Numbered from the stretch's first letter, positions 1-10,920 are shown. The stretch is DNA of 64,000 nucleotides from Pectinophora gossypiella (GCF_024362695.1 NC_065424.1:5058786-5122785), one strand, 5' to 3'. Made by a program: numbers and translations. The notes: a model not told the origin generated them from the sequence alone.

Positions 1-443
1 TAATTTTTTATTTATTTTTTTTAAACAAATTCTACATACATGTTAATTACATAAGTTGTGCACGTCTGTAATTGGTGCAAACACTAGTACTAGCCTTAAG
101 AAAGTTTTATTAATTGTTGTGTGTTTGTACTGTTGATGTGCCTAATAAATAAATAATAATAAATAATAATAAATAAAATAATAATAATAGATTCTAAGTG
201 GTTACGCCGCTGATACTGTTTGCTGGCTTCTGACGTCATAGTCCGTGAGCACACGCCGGCCACTGCATACAAACAACCTCATTTTACACAGACACTACAC
301 ATTGACGTTATCGTACACGCGAATCTCTGTGTGTGACGTCAGACGTCATAAGATTCAAGTCTAAACTATGTTCGGGAAGGGGGTTGAGGTAAACCTAGCT
401 CAGCCGCTGGTGCTGGGCGGCGAGTTGCCGTTCTACTATACGT
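1..443. repeat. AT-rich leader and dispersed repeat (family D)
   Basis: Positions 129-190 are an AATAAT-type microsatellite. Positions about 215-443 (GACGTCA-rich, ending GCGGCGAGTTGCCG) recur with many mismatches at 2700-2905 and, in part, at 42690-42825, so this is a dispersed repeat. No coding signal seen. Confidence 0.6.
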
Positions 444-557
444 AGTCATCATCATCATCAGCCCAATAACGTCCCCACTGCTGGGGCACTGGCCTTCCCT
501 ATAGATGTATAGGGAGACCGGGCCTTAAACCATCACGCGGGCCCAGTGCGGATTGTG
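444..557 (-). repeat. SINE family B, 3' fragment
   Basis: Reverse-complement copy of the tail of the SINE seen in full at 18471-18772 (CCCACTGCTGGGGCACTGGCC, then the GCGGGCCCAGTGCGGATTG block). Confidence 0.65.
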
Positions 558-949
558 GTATACGTAGTATTATTACTTATTCTTGTATTGTAGCGTGTTG
601 GTCGGTCCTTTTAGTTATAAAATCATACGACGACTTCAATATAGTTAATTATTATTTATTATTATTATTAGCCTATATGATCCCACTGCTGAGCAAATGT
701 AGTTAATATCTTTTATTAATATAAACACACGGTAAATACAATGAGACGACCAAAGAGAATGACATAGACAATAGCGACAGCTGTAGTGATGTGCGTAACT
801 AATAGTGACGTATACAACAATTCTATGCCGCGAGTATGAGCTATTATTTCGAGATTGTCTAGCGGCAAATGACGTCCAGAAATAACTCCAGCATTTATTA
901 CCTCACATGTGAGTTTATCGAGATTTATAAACGCTTTATGAACGCTTTT
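558..949. other. No gene seen
   Basis: AT-rich sequence with a short TTA repeat near 650-670. The minus-strand reading frame at 716-979 has no recognisable domain, and its beginning overlaps the repeat that follows. Confidence 0.5.
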
Positions 950-1205
950 TGAAGCGACTGATGAATGTGGAGGAAGCAAGAGAAGTGTGTCAGGATCGAA
1001 TCAAATGGAATTCTATAGTCTCTCCCCGGTGGGAAATAGGCGTGAGTTTATGTATGTATGTATAAACGCTTTAATGATTATCTTTCTATCCGTACTTCTA
1101 TAGAATCTTGAAAAATAATAGGATTACGAACTACTACCGGGCTGGCAGAGGAATACCTAAAAGGATGTACATTGACCAAATTGGAGATGTCCTTAGAAAA
1201 GGTTC
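950..1205 (+). repeat. RTE-like LINE 3' fragments
   Basis: 950-1060 matches the 3' end of the LINE fragment at 23138-23480 (GTGGAGGAAGCAAGAGAAGTG, ending in a TATG-type simple tail). 1100-1205 matches its last coding part, which reads RAGRGxPxRxYIDQIGDxLRK. Both are 5'-truncated, broken copies. Confidence 0.65.
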
Positions 1206-1206
1206 A

Positions 1207-1362
1207 GTTCAGGGGGGGGGGGGGGTTAAATGGCCACGTCGAGGCAATTCGTCTAAAAATGCAATATTGCTATTTGACATTTATTTGCATTGCGCACTTA
1301 CTTTTATATGCGCAAATGTCAAATTGCAATATTGCTTTTTTAGATGAATTGCTTCGATGACT
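1207..1362. mobile_element. Hairpin MITE, family H1
   Basis: Nearly the whole element is an inverted repeat: GCAATTCGTCTAAAAATGCA at the left pairs with a complementary GCAATATTGC...GATGAATTGC at the right around a short TATGCGC centre. It begins in a run of 13 G. Sister copies: 3387-3545, 6950-7108, 63062-63210, 63478-63608, and a split copy at 17788-18305. Confidence 0.75.
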
Positions 1363-1379
1363 CACAGATGTACCCACTG

Positions 1380-2075
1380 CTAGACTTGTCTACTTCAGCT
1401 ACTTCCACAGCATAATGTCTTACGGTATTTTATTGTGGGGTCGAGCCGCTGATGTAGAAACTATTTTCATTATTCAAAAAAGGGCAGTTCGCGCTATTTA
1501 TAATCTGCGTTGTCGGGACTCTTTAAGGGAGCTGTTTAAAGAAATAAATATACTGACGGTCGCAAGTCAATATATTTATGAAAACATTATGTATGTGCGT
1601 AAAAATGTATCTCTCCTTCCGAGAAACTGTGAAAGGCATACTTACAATACAAGGAATAAAAATAAAATTGTTGTTCAAAATTCTAGATTAAGTAAATTAA
1701 ATTCATCTTTTTTGGGGTTATGTATACGTTTTTACAATAAAATACTCCCATAGATAATATTTTAAATTTGTCAGAGAACAAATTTAAAGCTCACGTGAAG
1801 CTTACTTTATGTAAAAAAGCCTATTATAAGATTAATGATTACCTAAATGATAAAAATGTCTGGTATTGAATGTGTTCCTCTAGTTATTAAATAACTTGTA
1901 ATGTACCCTCATTGATTTAAAAGATGTGTTGCTGTTGCAGTTTCTTGTCATTTCTTCTCCTCAGCCATAACACCTTGCGAAATGACGTAAATTCAAAAAT
2001 GTTACATTGACCTTCAACAAGTTTATCCATGATAATTACGTTGAATAAATGATTCTGATTCTGATTCTGATGTGG
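1380..2075 (+). pseudogene. LINE ORF2 C-terminal remnant with simple-repeat tail
   Basis: The frame from 1415 to 1753 reads MSYGILLWGRAADVETIF, QKRAVRAIYNL and TYNTRNK, the usual C-terminal region of insect non-LTR retrotransposon polyproteins. A stop near 1753 and a frame slip interrupt it, and the coding tail resumes as SDYL-like DYLNDKNVWY before a stop near 1868. The element ends in a GATTCT repeat at about 2050-2070. The 3' part recurs inverted at 52865-53180. It is a truncated, inactive copy. Confidence 0.7.
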
Positions 2076-2094
2076 CCTTTTTAGCCCCCCAGTA

Positions 2095-2240
2095 CGATCT
2101 ACTCTGAACTGGCGTGTGTATGAAACGGTTGATGAATGTGGATGAAGCAAGAGAAGTGTGTCAGGATCGAAGTCAATGGAATCCCATAGTCTCTGCTTAC
2201 CCCGGCGGGAAATAGGCGTGAGTTTATATATGTATGTATT
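2095..2240 (+). repeat. RTE-like LINE 3' end copy
   Basis: Same 3' block as 950-1060 and 23340-23480 (GATGAAGCAAGAGAAGTGTG to GGCGTGAGTTTATATATGTATG). Confidence 0.65.
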
Positions 2241-2699
2241 AATGTTCTGTGTAGTTAACCGGCGTTCTAAAAGTAATTTTAGCTAAGTTATTACTTCCTT
2301 AATATACTTTCGCATAAATTTTACTCTAAACAAACAATGTAACGAATTGTTCACAGCGTTTGTACGTAGGTTTCCTACTAAGTACTCGGGGTACATTCGT
2401 CTGCAATATTGCTTTGTCTGACAGCCATACTAGAGCGCAAAATACGACAGGATGTGAACCTGAGACTTTTGAATTGAACCACGGCTTTCTTCCCACCTAG
2501 CAATAATGAAGCTTGTTCATTATTCGCGTCAGCAGTTATTTCCAGCATCCATTTACCACAACCACAGCGTGGATCAAAACTCTAAACAAATCGGAATTGT
2601 GAATAGAGTTATCAAGTTAGGGGATTTAGCGAGCGCGGGGTTGGGGGGCCTTATACTTTATACCAGCTCGGTACATACATCGTAGATTTATAGATCAAG
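2241..2699. other. No gene seen
   Basis: No long frame, splice-bounded exon or clear repeat recognised in this stretch. Confidence 0.4.
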
Positions 2700-2905
2700 A
2701 AACTCCTTTCTGACACACACCGGACACTTCATACAAAACACCTCGTTTTACACAGACACTACACCTTGAAATTATCGTACACGCGCATCAGTGTTTGTGA
2801 CGTCAGACGCCATACGATTGAAGACTAAAGTAAATCCGACGGGGGTGAGGTAAATCTAGCTCAGCCGCTGGTGGGGAGCGGAGAGTTGCCGATGTATACG
2901 TAGTA
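2700..2905 (+). repeat. Dispersed repeat, family D
   Basis: Diverged copy of about 215-443 (ACACAGACACTACACxTTGA, GTGACGTCAGACG, CTCAGCCGCTGGTG). Confidence 0.6.
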
Positions 2906-3084
2906 TTTATGATATATTATTTTGTTTCCGGCTAAGTAGGTTAATAAGCAGTAGGTAATTTTATAGGTCTACTCTGGGCGCCACTCCACTCGCATCAGAC
3001 AGAGTACTGCGGGCGGAAGGCAAGAAGGAAACCACTGCTCTTTTTTCCCTAAAAAGTAGCATGGAGGATGCTACAGCGACAAGA

Positions 3085-3212
3085 CTAAATTAGTGATGTG
3101 ATGAGTTTTATAGGTGGATGAGACGCTGTTTGTGTAAAAATTGACGATTCAAGTGTAACTATGTTACTAACTGAATAAAAATATGTTTGTATTTTGAATT
3201 TGAATTTTGAGT
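3085..3212 (+). repeat. LINE 3' end fragment, family L3
   Basis: Short copy of the L3 3' end (GGATGAGACG...AAAATTGACGATTCAA...GAATAAA...TTTGAATTTGAAT). Longer copies lie at 19778, 26010, 35813 and 43660. Confidence 0.65.
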
Positions 3213-3386
3213 CATTGTTTTGTAAATTATTATTTACAGACCAAAGTTTTACTAAATATATTTTCCGTGTAATCGATTCTGCAACTTCACAAAATTCTAA
3301 CATAAGAAATAACTAAATTCTAATTTTAAATTTGAACCGTTAACCTGTCTCGTGCGTGTTAGTCTAATTGTCTTTGTATCCTGGGG

Positions 3387-3545
3387 GGTTAAAATGGCCA
3401 CATCGAAGCAATTCATCTAAGAAAGCAATATTGCAATTTGACATTGGCGCATAGGTATAAAATTAAGTGCGCAATGCAAACAAATATCAAAAAGCAATAT
3501 TGCATTCTTAGATGAATTGCTTCGATGTGGACATTTTCCACCAAA
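3387..3545. mobile_element. Hairpin MITE, family H1
   Basis: Inverted repeat: GGTTAAAATGGCCACATCGA and GCAATTCATCTAAGAAAGCA on the left pair with their complements ending at TGTGGACATTTTCCACC. The centre carries the TATxTGCGC-like block shared by the family. Confidence 0.8.
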
Positions 3546-3897
3546 ACTGTTCCGGGTACAATTAATTGTTAACAATTAATAAAATTTCAAAAATGCGCGT
3601 TCCGACCATCAGACCATCAACACGTTTTTAACATAAATCATAATTCGGTTTGTAAATAATTTGTTATACCCGGTAAATAAATCATAAGATGTAGCGGGCG
3701 CGGAATCAACAACAATAAAAACGCTTAGAAGGACTATTTTAAGCGCGTTCAGCTTATGTTATTGTGTATCCGTTCGGCATTAATCAAAACGCGAAAACGA
3801 TTTCGCTATTATTAAGAACTGTGCTGTAAGTCATGAGCGATAGCAGGTGTGTTGTAAAATATTGTATCGTTTTAATTTACTTTACATAAGCTCTAGT
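3546..3897. other. No gene seen
   Basis: AT-rich sequence without a recognisable exon or repeat. Confidence 0.4.
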
Positions 3898-4113
3898 TGA
3901 GGAGCTCGGTGGCGCAGCGGTAAACGCGCTCGGTCTGCGATTGTTGAAGTTAAGCAACTTCCGCAAAGGCCGGTCATAGTATGGGTGACCACAAAAAAAA
4001 AAGTTTTCATCTCGAGCTCTTCCGTGCATCGAAAGGCACGTTAAGCCGTTGGTCCCGGCTGCATTAGCAGTCGTTAATATCCACCAATCCGCACTGGGCC
4101 CGCGTGATGGTTG
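3898..4113 (+). repeat. SINE family B, 5' part
   Basis: Begins GGAGCTCGGTGGCGCAGCGG, a tRNA-like A-box region, followed by the family body with GGTCCCGGCTGCATTAGCAG. The 3' tail is cut short compared with 18471-18772. Confidence 0.75.
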
Positions 4114-5759
4114 TACATCCAAAGCAAGATAAAGTACCCACTACTACTAATTTTAATTATAGTCACCACCATGTTGTGGTATACTCGTGAGTTTATGTTA
4201 TGTATGTTGGAATAGAAGCTCGCTTCGCTCGTTTGGCACGTACGCTGCGGTTTGGCCATGCTATATTAACCGGTTCTTTTTTATCTCTAGTGTGTCCCAC
4301 TGTTGAACAAAAGCCTCGCACTTTTCAACAGCCAAAAATAAAAAGGAACACATAAATACCGAAAACTACACATAAAACATTAAATACTTGTGCCGCAGCT
4401 AAAGAGGTGCAGACGCCACTAAAACGTAAACGAATGGACGAAATTAAAACTAAACTAAAAACTAGATAAAAACTAAAAATACGTACAAGTTGAAATATTA
4501 TGCGAATGAACTAAAATCTACAATTGGCAAATTAGCAGAGAATGTTGTAATTCATAACGATTGTTGTTAGGAATTGTTAGCAGAAGATAATTACAGCTAC
4601 TGAATAGAACAACCTCGGTAGTCTAGGGCGTTGTGCTCAATATCTAAAGGTCCGGGTTCGATTCCCGATGGGGACATTGTCGAAATCATTTCCTTGTCTT
4701 TGACATTTTCTTCGACCCTGACATACTTCTCGTGCTTCCTCCACGTTCATCAATCGAACGTATTAGATGTTTCATAGTTATAGGCACTAGATCTTAATAA
4801 AAGAGAGCAAGAAATTTTCGATTTTAGACCTAAGTAAATTGAGTTCTTTGATTTTTTTATCACACTCAACCTTCTCTGCTAACTTGCTACTACATAAAAA
4901 ATAAAACAGTACTAAAAAAAATAAAAATAACATGATAAAGTACTTACAACTTGTAGGTATGTAATAATCAGGTCGGTGACAAGAAAAGAAAGTACTAGAT
5001 TTTTATCTTACTTGACATATTGATATAAATCAGAGGTATATAATAATACTTATAGGTTATCGTAGTATATCTAACACTCATGATAAAAGAGTATTAAGGA
5101 AATAAGTAGTTAGAATTATATATTAGGCATTCTAATTTTTATAAAGCTCTGGCTCAGGCTCATGATCTGGAGGTCCCGGGATCGAATCCCGGTGGGGACA
5201 TATCACAAAAATCATCTAGTGATCCCTACTTTGCTTAGGACATTACAGGATGATAACCTGACTGCCCAAAAGTAAGATAATCTGTGCTTTGGAAGGCACA
5301 TTAAGCCATTGGTGCTTACTGCGATGCCAGTTACATGAGCCATGTCAGGGGCCTTTGGCGGCTCGATAATAACCCTCAGGGTTGCTGAGGTTGGTAATCC
5401 ACCTCACAACCCACAGAATAGAATAGTTGAGATGGCGCTATATTATAGCAATTTTTTTTTTAAATTTCGAAAGTGTTTCCTCATGGTCTGTCTGAGTAAA
5501 TAAGTTTTAAATGTATCATTAATTTTAAAAAATAAAGATAAGATTTTTAAAAAATAATTCATGAATTAATGTCTAAAACTGGTCAGTTGGAAGAAACTCG
5601 TTGTTAGAGATATCCGTATTATTTTTTACCTCTTGCCTTTTCTATTAAGAGAAAAAAATATATAAAAAAAACAGTTCTTGTCACTGCTGACTTAACTAAA
5701 AAATGTAATAAAAAAAATGAACACACTTCAAGCGATTCGGGGTCTATTTTGCCACTCAC
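4114..5759. other. Repeat-rich stretch with two SINE-A heads
   Basis: About 4606-4690 and 5150-5215 carry tRNA-like heads (TCCGGGTTCGATTCCCGATG and GGGATCGAATCCCGGTGGGG, the B-box) of SINE family A. The rest is AT-rich with no supported gene. Downstream exons of the minus-strand start exon at 5760-5889 could lie here or beyond base 1, but I could not place one. Confidence 0.5.
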
Positions 5760-5889
5760 GATGAGGTCCTCCTCTCGGACCCTCTCCGACGACCGGCTGG
5801 CCTGTCGGAAGGTCGACGCCATGTACTTCTGTTCGTCTTTCGTCAGCAACGCACATTTTGCCGCTAACTTTTTACTGGTGTTGCCCATA
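5760..5889 (-). CDS. Start exon of an unidentified minus-strand gene (MGNTSKK N-terminus)
   Basis: The minus strand has a splice acceptor (ACATTTTCAG) ending at 5890, then one base, then ATG at 5888. It is open for 43 codons to a strong donor, ATC/GTGAGT, at 5760/5759. The protein begins MGNTSKKLAAKCALLTKDEQ and ends SERVREEDLI. MGN followed by T/S-K is an N-myristoylation consensus, which supports this ATG as a true start, and the region around LLTKDEQKYMASTF looks like a helical N-terminal segment. The general look recalls MGN-starting TLDc-domain proteins (TLDC1/MEAK7 type), but no TLDc domain is visible here, so this is only a suggestion. Later exons must lie towards base 1 or outside. 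If the exon at 7779-7858 is real, it joins this one in phase. Confidence 0.5.
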
Positions 5890-6949
5890 CTGAAAATGTT
5901 TTGTTGTTGTTAATTTCAAAAAATAGGACTCATTTTTCTGTGGGTAGATTTACTTAAATGACAGTGCACCAATAAAAAAAATAAGCAAGTGTTTGTAAAT
6001 AATTTGAAATCATAGGTTGGTAGTAATTCACCTCACAAACCAGATGATAAAGGAATCTAATCTAGCCTACAAGATCCCACTGCTGGGCAAAGGCTTCCCC
6101 TTCCTCTTTCCATTTTTCGCGGTCCTGTGCGTACTCCGGCCAGTCCGATAAAGGAATATAATATAGTATTTGCGTTAATACAAAATATGTCAGTAGTTAA
6201 TTTCCTGTGGAAAGTGGACATTCTCTTCACTAAAGAAACTGAACAAAAATAAAGAAGGAAGTTAAGTAAAATCTTATTAGTTTATTCACTAATATGAAAT
6301 TTAATCTTGTTAGTTTTCAGAACTTACATACTTTTAAGTAGATTATGATAATTATATTAACTTAATTTGTCATAAGTTTTTTTTTTACAAACTTTCTTAA
6401 AGGTAAAACAAAAGCCTACAATATTGACTACAATTGTATTATTTTTTCTTTTTTTTCTTATAAAAGAAACCTTAAATCTAATACAATTCACTGTCCACTA
6501 AAATGGAGAATGGAATAGATGGATGTATTACAAATACTGAACCCAAAATATTGTTTGTCGGTTAGGGCAAAAGTAGAATAACAAAATACAGCCTATTATA
6601 TGAACTCTACAAATATGTGGGTAGTTAGTTCATCTTGCGATGGATGTACTGACTACCCCATGTGGGATATAATTGTGAAATTAGTTCCAAATGTTTTTAT
6701 GCAAGAGGAAAATGGGTTAATAACTCACTACTGTAACACAATTTCCTTAAGGACAAATGTATATTTGCCTTTTAGTCCAACAATTACAACATAGCATTAT
6801 GCCTATAAGCCCAAAGGCGTAAACAGAGGCACATTTAATTTTATTTTTCATTTGATAGGCTTTCAGTCCTTCTATTCTAATATTACAGACAAGTAAAAAT
6901 CGTTTCAATGTAGACAAGTAAAAATCGTTTCAATGTAGGCCAGCCGTAG
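5890..6949. other. No gene seen; repeat fragment at 6062-6150
   Basis: 6062-6150 contains the CCCACTGCTGGGCAAAGGC motif common to lepidopteran LINE/SINE tails. 6890-6935 has a short tandem duplication (GACAAGTAAAAATCGTTTCA twice). The rest is AT-rich and featureless. Confidence 0.45.
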
Positions 6950-7108
6950 GGGGTTAAAATGGCCACATCGAAGCAATTCATCTAAGAAAGCAATATTGGT
7001 ATTTGACATTTGTTTGCATTGTGCACTAACTTTTATATGCGCAAGTGTCAAATTCCAATATTGCTTTCTTAGATGAATTGCTTCAATGTGGCCATGTTAT
7101 AACCCCTG
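6950..7108. mobile_element. Hairpin MITE, family H1 (best-preserved copy)
   Basis: The terminal GGGGGTTAAAATGGCCACAT is mirrored by ATGTGGCCATGTTATAACCCC, and inner arms GCAATTCATCTAAGAAAGCA pair perfectly. About 159 bp. Confidence 0.8.
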
Positions 7109-7778
7109 TACTCATGCCAAGCAGTAGCTTATTGAATACTACTGTATTAATAAATTTATTTATTTATTTAAAGGTTACACATTATTTACAAATGCTGTAA
7201 ATGCATAAAGCAATGTTATACCGACCAATCCCACCATGCTACTACATAAACGCTCGACAAAACAGGAAAGCATTAAAACAAGGCCTTATGACATTGATAT
7301 AAGTACTTATGTATTTTGCAATCTCTATAATGAAACTATTGAATGAATATAATTAAATAAAAAACATTATGAGGGCTATGAAATGTTCTTTTTAATAATA
7401 ACATATACATTTAGTAGAGGTATATAGTACACCAACTCCTCGCCTGCTATGTTTAAGTCCTATCTAATGGAGGGCGAGCCTATCTGCCCATCATGCCAAG
7501 GAAAAAGAGATGGTGTGATAAAATATAAATACTTTTCTCTGTTTAAATGAAGATATTTACTACTATTTTATAGTGACTGATGCTAAGAAACTATTTATAA
7601 ATTAATGTTAATATGTTATAAAATCTTCTATTAAATTATCCAAAATGCTACATTGAAAATAAAGGAAAAATAAAAAGGTAAGCTGTGAGGACTGAACATA
7701 AGTGGTATGTATGTGAATAGGGCTTCAACTAGCTTATAAAAAGCCTGTAAGTGCCAAAACATCAGGATAGAGACATAC
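7109..7778. other. No gene seen
   Basis: AT-rich, with a TTTA microsatellite at about 7155-7172. No supported exon. Confidence 0.4.
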
Positions 7779-7858
7779 CTACTGTCTTCAGGTTTAGGTT
7801 CAGCTGGGGAGAAGATGCGGCAGAAGGAATTCCACATATCAGAGCCAAATAAGAGGTA
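7779..7858 (-). CDS. Possible exon upstream of the 5760-5889 exon
   Basis: Minus strand: a pyrimidine-rich acceptor (CGATTTTGCTTAG) precedes an open 80-base stretch reading YLLFGSDMWNSFCRIFSP and AEPKPEDS, then a donor AG/GTATGTC at 7779/7778. It ends in phase 2, which fits the one base before ATG in the 5760-5889 exon, so the two could be spliced in frame. It may be 5' leader with a chance frame, an alternative N-terminus (there is an internal ATG), or an exon of another gene. Confidence 0.3.
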
Positions 7859-9182
7859 CTAAGCAAAATCGAAATGCACAAAACCCAGAAAAGAAAGTGA
7901 CAGGGTTATAGTATATTAGACACCAATTGAAAAGTAATAAGTTAGTAATAGAGTGATTTGTAATATTGTCACGCGTGATTGAAGGCTCCAAACGCTTTCA
8001 CCTGATAATTCAATAGGTATCAAAAAGCCAGTTGTTCAGTCAGTCACCGCCAAAGCTACAGCGACATTAATCACTAAAGGCATTCACTCAATAAACACGT
8101 AAACAAATAAGGAAATTTTCAACCTTTCGATAAAACAAAAACAACAAAAACTTTACCTTTTTGCATTAGAAAAAATACAGAAAATTATTTACAATGACAC
8201 AAACACATAATTCCCTATTTTATCGATTTAAAACTTTTAATACACATAATCTCGAGTACTATCACTTTATTGAGCAAACCACTATGAGATAAGGGTATTT
8301 ATTTTACATTCAAACACTAAAATTAGCACAAATCGATAATAATTTTCCGTCGAATTGGAAAAAAATTGCTAACATTTAGGTTACCTGTCAAACTTTTTTT
8401 TTATGGTATTTTTTTTTCTCCTCGTAAAAGGCCAGCAACACGCACTGCCTAAACGCAACACATGCAACGCAACTCGTTCCGATGGTCGCTAAACGGCGAC
8501 TGCCCTGTTATCGCGCTTAGATTTTGGGCCGAAAATAAACTGCTAACCTATAGAATATTACCTACGCAAATATTTGCTCTTTAATTTGCTCACGGAACTT
8601 TATTCTAAACGCCTACCTCTTCACCCGGGTCCGTTCATCTACTCATGTGATTGTGACTGCGCTATTGCACAACAGTGTATTTTGTCAAACAAACAAAGCC
8701 CTCATGACTAAATTATCATCGTCTTTACATAATGGGCGGCCTTAGCCAGTCTAAGATGATGCAAACAACATTTCGTTACTGCTTTGATCTAAATCTAAAC
8801 AAAACTAAAAATTCATGCTACATACATACATACATAAACTCACGCCTATTTCCCACCGGGGTAAGCAGAGACTAAAAATTCATGCCAATAAAGAAAACGG
8901 TGTTATCATAATGTCGTTTTAATTCGATTTAGTACATCGTAAAAAGGTTAATTAATCTAAACAATAAAAAGTATTAAAATTAAAGAATGTATTTTAAAAC
9001 AATGCAACGAAGTTATTAGATGCATTCGCCCCAAGGATAAAAATATTTCAGATAACTTTCTAAGTGTAATTTTTACCGCACGTACGATATTCAAGTTAGT
9101 CTTAAAAGTTAGTACCTATACATAGTTGTCACCTTGTTGTCCTATCTTTTACATTTCTTCGCATTGTTACAAAGGTTTTGAT
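7859..9182. other. Intergenic stretch between two minus-strand loci
   Basis: 8400-8660 is locally richer in CG dinucleotides than its surroundings and could contain the promoter of the minus-strand gene whose exon lies at 5760-5889. This is an inference from position only. 8815-8880 is a minus-oriented 3' fragment of the RTE-like LINE (CATACATACATAAACTCACG). No other exon seen. Confidence 0.35.
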
Positions 9183-9209
9183 TTTATTGTTTAATCTTCT
9201 TGAGTTTAC

Positions 9210-9662
9210 CTATGTATGACCAAAGGGGAAGAATATATTGAGAAGCGTCCATCCGGCAGTAGCTAGAGTGACCGCCGTGTAAACATGAATAGCTTTGCTC
9301 AAAGTCTGGAATTCAACTTTACTATTGATTTTCTCATTGAAGCTGTTCAGTATAGCCAACATGTGGAGTTGAGGGAAAACACTTAAAGCCATTGCAGTGT
9401 TCCTCAGTCTTGGAAAAAACTTTGGTATGAAACTACCCATTACTATGAAGCCGAACAAAGTTGCACTGATTGTGAAACTCGATTTGCTGTCTTTTGGGTA
9501 AAGTGTAGAGCCGACGAGGTAGCTCCAGTGGGCCAAAGATGCCATGCGGAATATCCACACTATTTTGTACATTATCACGCAGAATATAATGCCAAACGCA
9601 GCCATTACACACATTATGCTTATCATCAGCTCGCGTAAGAATGGTGTCCTCGGTAACTTCAT
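9210..9662 (-). CDS. Small four-membrane-segment protein, paralogue 1
   Basis: Intronless frame of 150 codons from ATG 9662, with an AATAAA signal on the minus strand at 9183-9188. I do not recognise the family. Hydrophobic segments lie at about residues 12-36, 63-80, 88-106 and 126-145. After segment 1 it carries the family motif WIFRMASLAHWSYLVGSTLY, and before segment 3 the PxFFPRL/FPQLHMLAILN block shared with paralogues 2 and 3. It has an extra N-terminal MKLPRTPFLREL. It is the most diverged copy: YPKD replaces YPGD/YPED. It starts only 65 bases after the stop of paralogue 2, in a different frame, with no poly(A) signal between, so the two may share one transcript. Function unknown; location presumably a cell membrane. 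Confidence 0.7.
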   Translation of the reverse strand: MKLPRTPFLRELMISIMCVMAAFGIIFCVIMYKIVWIFRMASLAHWSYLVGSTLYPKDSKSSFTISATLFGFIVMGSFIPKFFPRLRNTAMALSVFPQLHMLAILNSFNEKINSKVEFQTLSKAIHVYTAVTLATAGWTLLNIFFPFGHT

Positions 9663-9727
9663 TTTAACGGCTTTTTTTCACTTGCAGAATATAACGGAAA
9701 CTTCTTTTAAACTTTACCTCGTGCTTT

Positions 9728-10150
9728 TCATTTTAAAAATACATTCAAAACTGTATACCCGATCGAAAATAATGTTAAAGTAGAATAAACTTGGATTGTC
9801 TTAGTAACTATCGGGTTTTGACAAATTATTTCTTCTACCCGATCCGGTTCCTTTTTTCTATCGAAAATGCTTATGTCGTTTATAATGAAGAGCAAATGTA
9901 ATTGTGGCACAACGGTAAACAAATTAACAATTTTGCTTAATTCTGGGCAGAACAACCTTGGTACAAGGCAAGCAGCTAAAAGAATACTCGTTAATATTGA
10001 GATCAGACCCACTTGCTTAGACAAATCTCCGGGGTAGGCGAAGTTCCCCATTAGATAGCTCCAATGTGCTAGCGTTATCATTCTTATGATCCATAACGAA
10101 TTTATTAAAGAGATAACAAATATAAGAAGTACAATAAATACAAAAACCAT
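9728..10150 (-). CDS. Small four-membrane-segment protein, paralogue 2
   Basis: Intronless, 140 codons. Segment 1 (about residues 2-22) is followed by the signature SLWIIRMITLAHWSYLMGN and AYPGDLSKQ. Segment 2 is at about 49-68, segment 3 at about 75-95 containing VVPQLHLLFIIND, and segment 4 at about 118-139 containing IQVYSTLTLFSIGYTVLNVF. Arg after segment 1 and the HWSY motif are strictly kept in all three copies. Closest relative is paralogue 3 at 11779-12225 (shared INSLWI, YMGN/AYP, PELxKIVN). Its 5' flank has a TATAA box and a block also found upstream of paralogue 3, so at least these two have similar promoters. No known domain recognised; it could be a lineage-restricted family. Confidence 0.75.
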   Translation of the reverse strand: MVFVFIVLLIFVISLINSLWIIRMITLAHWSYLMGNFAYPGDLSKQVGLISILTSILLAACLVPRLFCPELSKIVNLFTVVPQLHLLFIINDISIFDRKKEPDRVEEIICQNPIVTKTIQVYSTLTLFSIGYTVLNVFLK

Positions 10151-10210
10151 GTCCTTGATAGTAATCTTCCAAGATAGACATCATCACCGTATGGTTTATT
10201 GAATAAATTA

Positions 10211-10251
10211 TCCGTTACATTTAAATTTGCAGCGTGCTATCATTGTTATAA
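10211..10251 (-). promoter_or_regulatory. Putative TATA promoter of paralogue 2
   Basis: Minus-strand TATAA at about 10246-10251 lies about 30 bases upstream of the block GTAACGGAT (10211-10219) and about 100 bases upstream of the ATG. The same arrangement occurs before paralogue 3 (12272-12305). No typical TCAGT initiator is present. Confidence 0.45.
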
Positions 10252-10551
10252 GTCGCATTTTCTTCAATTGTGTTCCAAATCCATCATTTTATTTAATTTA
10301 AGTATGAACTCAATAAAAGTCGAAACATTTTTAATACAACACAACAAGATATGCTGTATAATTGTTATGTTTTCATAATGAATAACTGTTTGGTGGTTTG
10401 CAGTTTTGATTTCCCAAAATAATCTGACGTATTGTTTGACAGACGGACCACGAAGATTTTATTTTATGAAATCTTCGTGTGGATATACATCCTATAGTTA
10501 CTATGTATATCGCCACAAGACTTACGACCCGGCTTAACGAATATTGTTTTT

Positions 10552-10920
10552 TTTGACGTGATTTTGATTAACAGCCTCCGTGGTCTAGTGGTTAGAGCGT
10601 TAGGCTCACGATCTGGAGGTCCGGGTTCGATTCCCGATGGGGACATTGTCGAAATCACTTTGTGAGACTGTCCTTTGTTTGGTAAGGACTTTTCAGGCTT
10701 GAATCACCTGATTGTCCGAAAAAGTAAGATGATTCCGTGCTTCGGAGGGCACGTTAAGCCGTTGGTCCCGGCTATTAGCCGTAAAAACACCTCCACCAAC
10801 CCGCATTGGAGCAGCGTGGTGGAGTATGCTCCATACCTCCTCCGGTTGATTGAGGGGAGGCCTGTGCCCAGCAGTGGGACGTATATAGGCTGTTTATGTT
10901 ATGTATGTTTGACGTGATTT
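10552..10920 (+). repeat. SINE family A, full-length, with target duplication
   Basis: tRNA-derived SINE: A-box TGGTCTAGTGGTTAGAGCG and B-box GGTTCGATTCC near 10575-10640, body with CACCTGATTGTCCGA and GGTCCCGGCT, tail GTTTATGTTATGTATG. It is flanked by TTTGACGTGATTT at 10552-10564 and 10908-10920, i.e. inserted into a family C repeat. It is not a functional tRNA gene. Confidence 0.8.

Noticed and set aside
4606..4690. tRNA gene
   Set aside because: Only a B-box-like stretch; matches SINE family A heads.
9544..9783. Plus-strand frame with a splice-acceptor-like CTTTTTTTCACTTGCAG
   Set aside because: Antisense to two conserved paralogues and shows no domain; the pyrimidine tract is the reverse of an A-rich gap.
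10575..10645. tRNA gene
   Set aside because: Has A and B boxes but no complete cloverleaf, and it is the head of a repeated SINE with target duplication.
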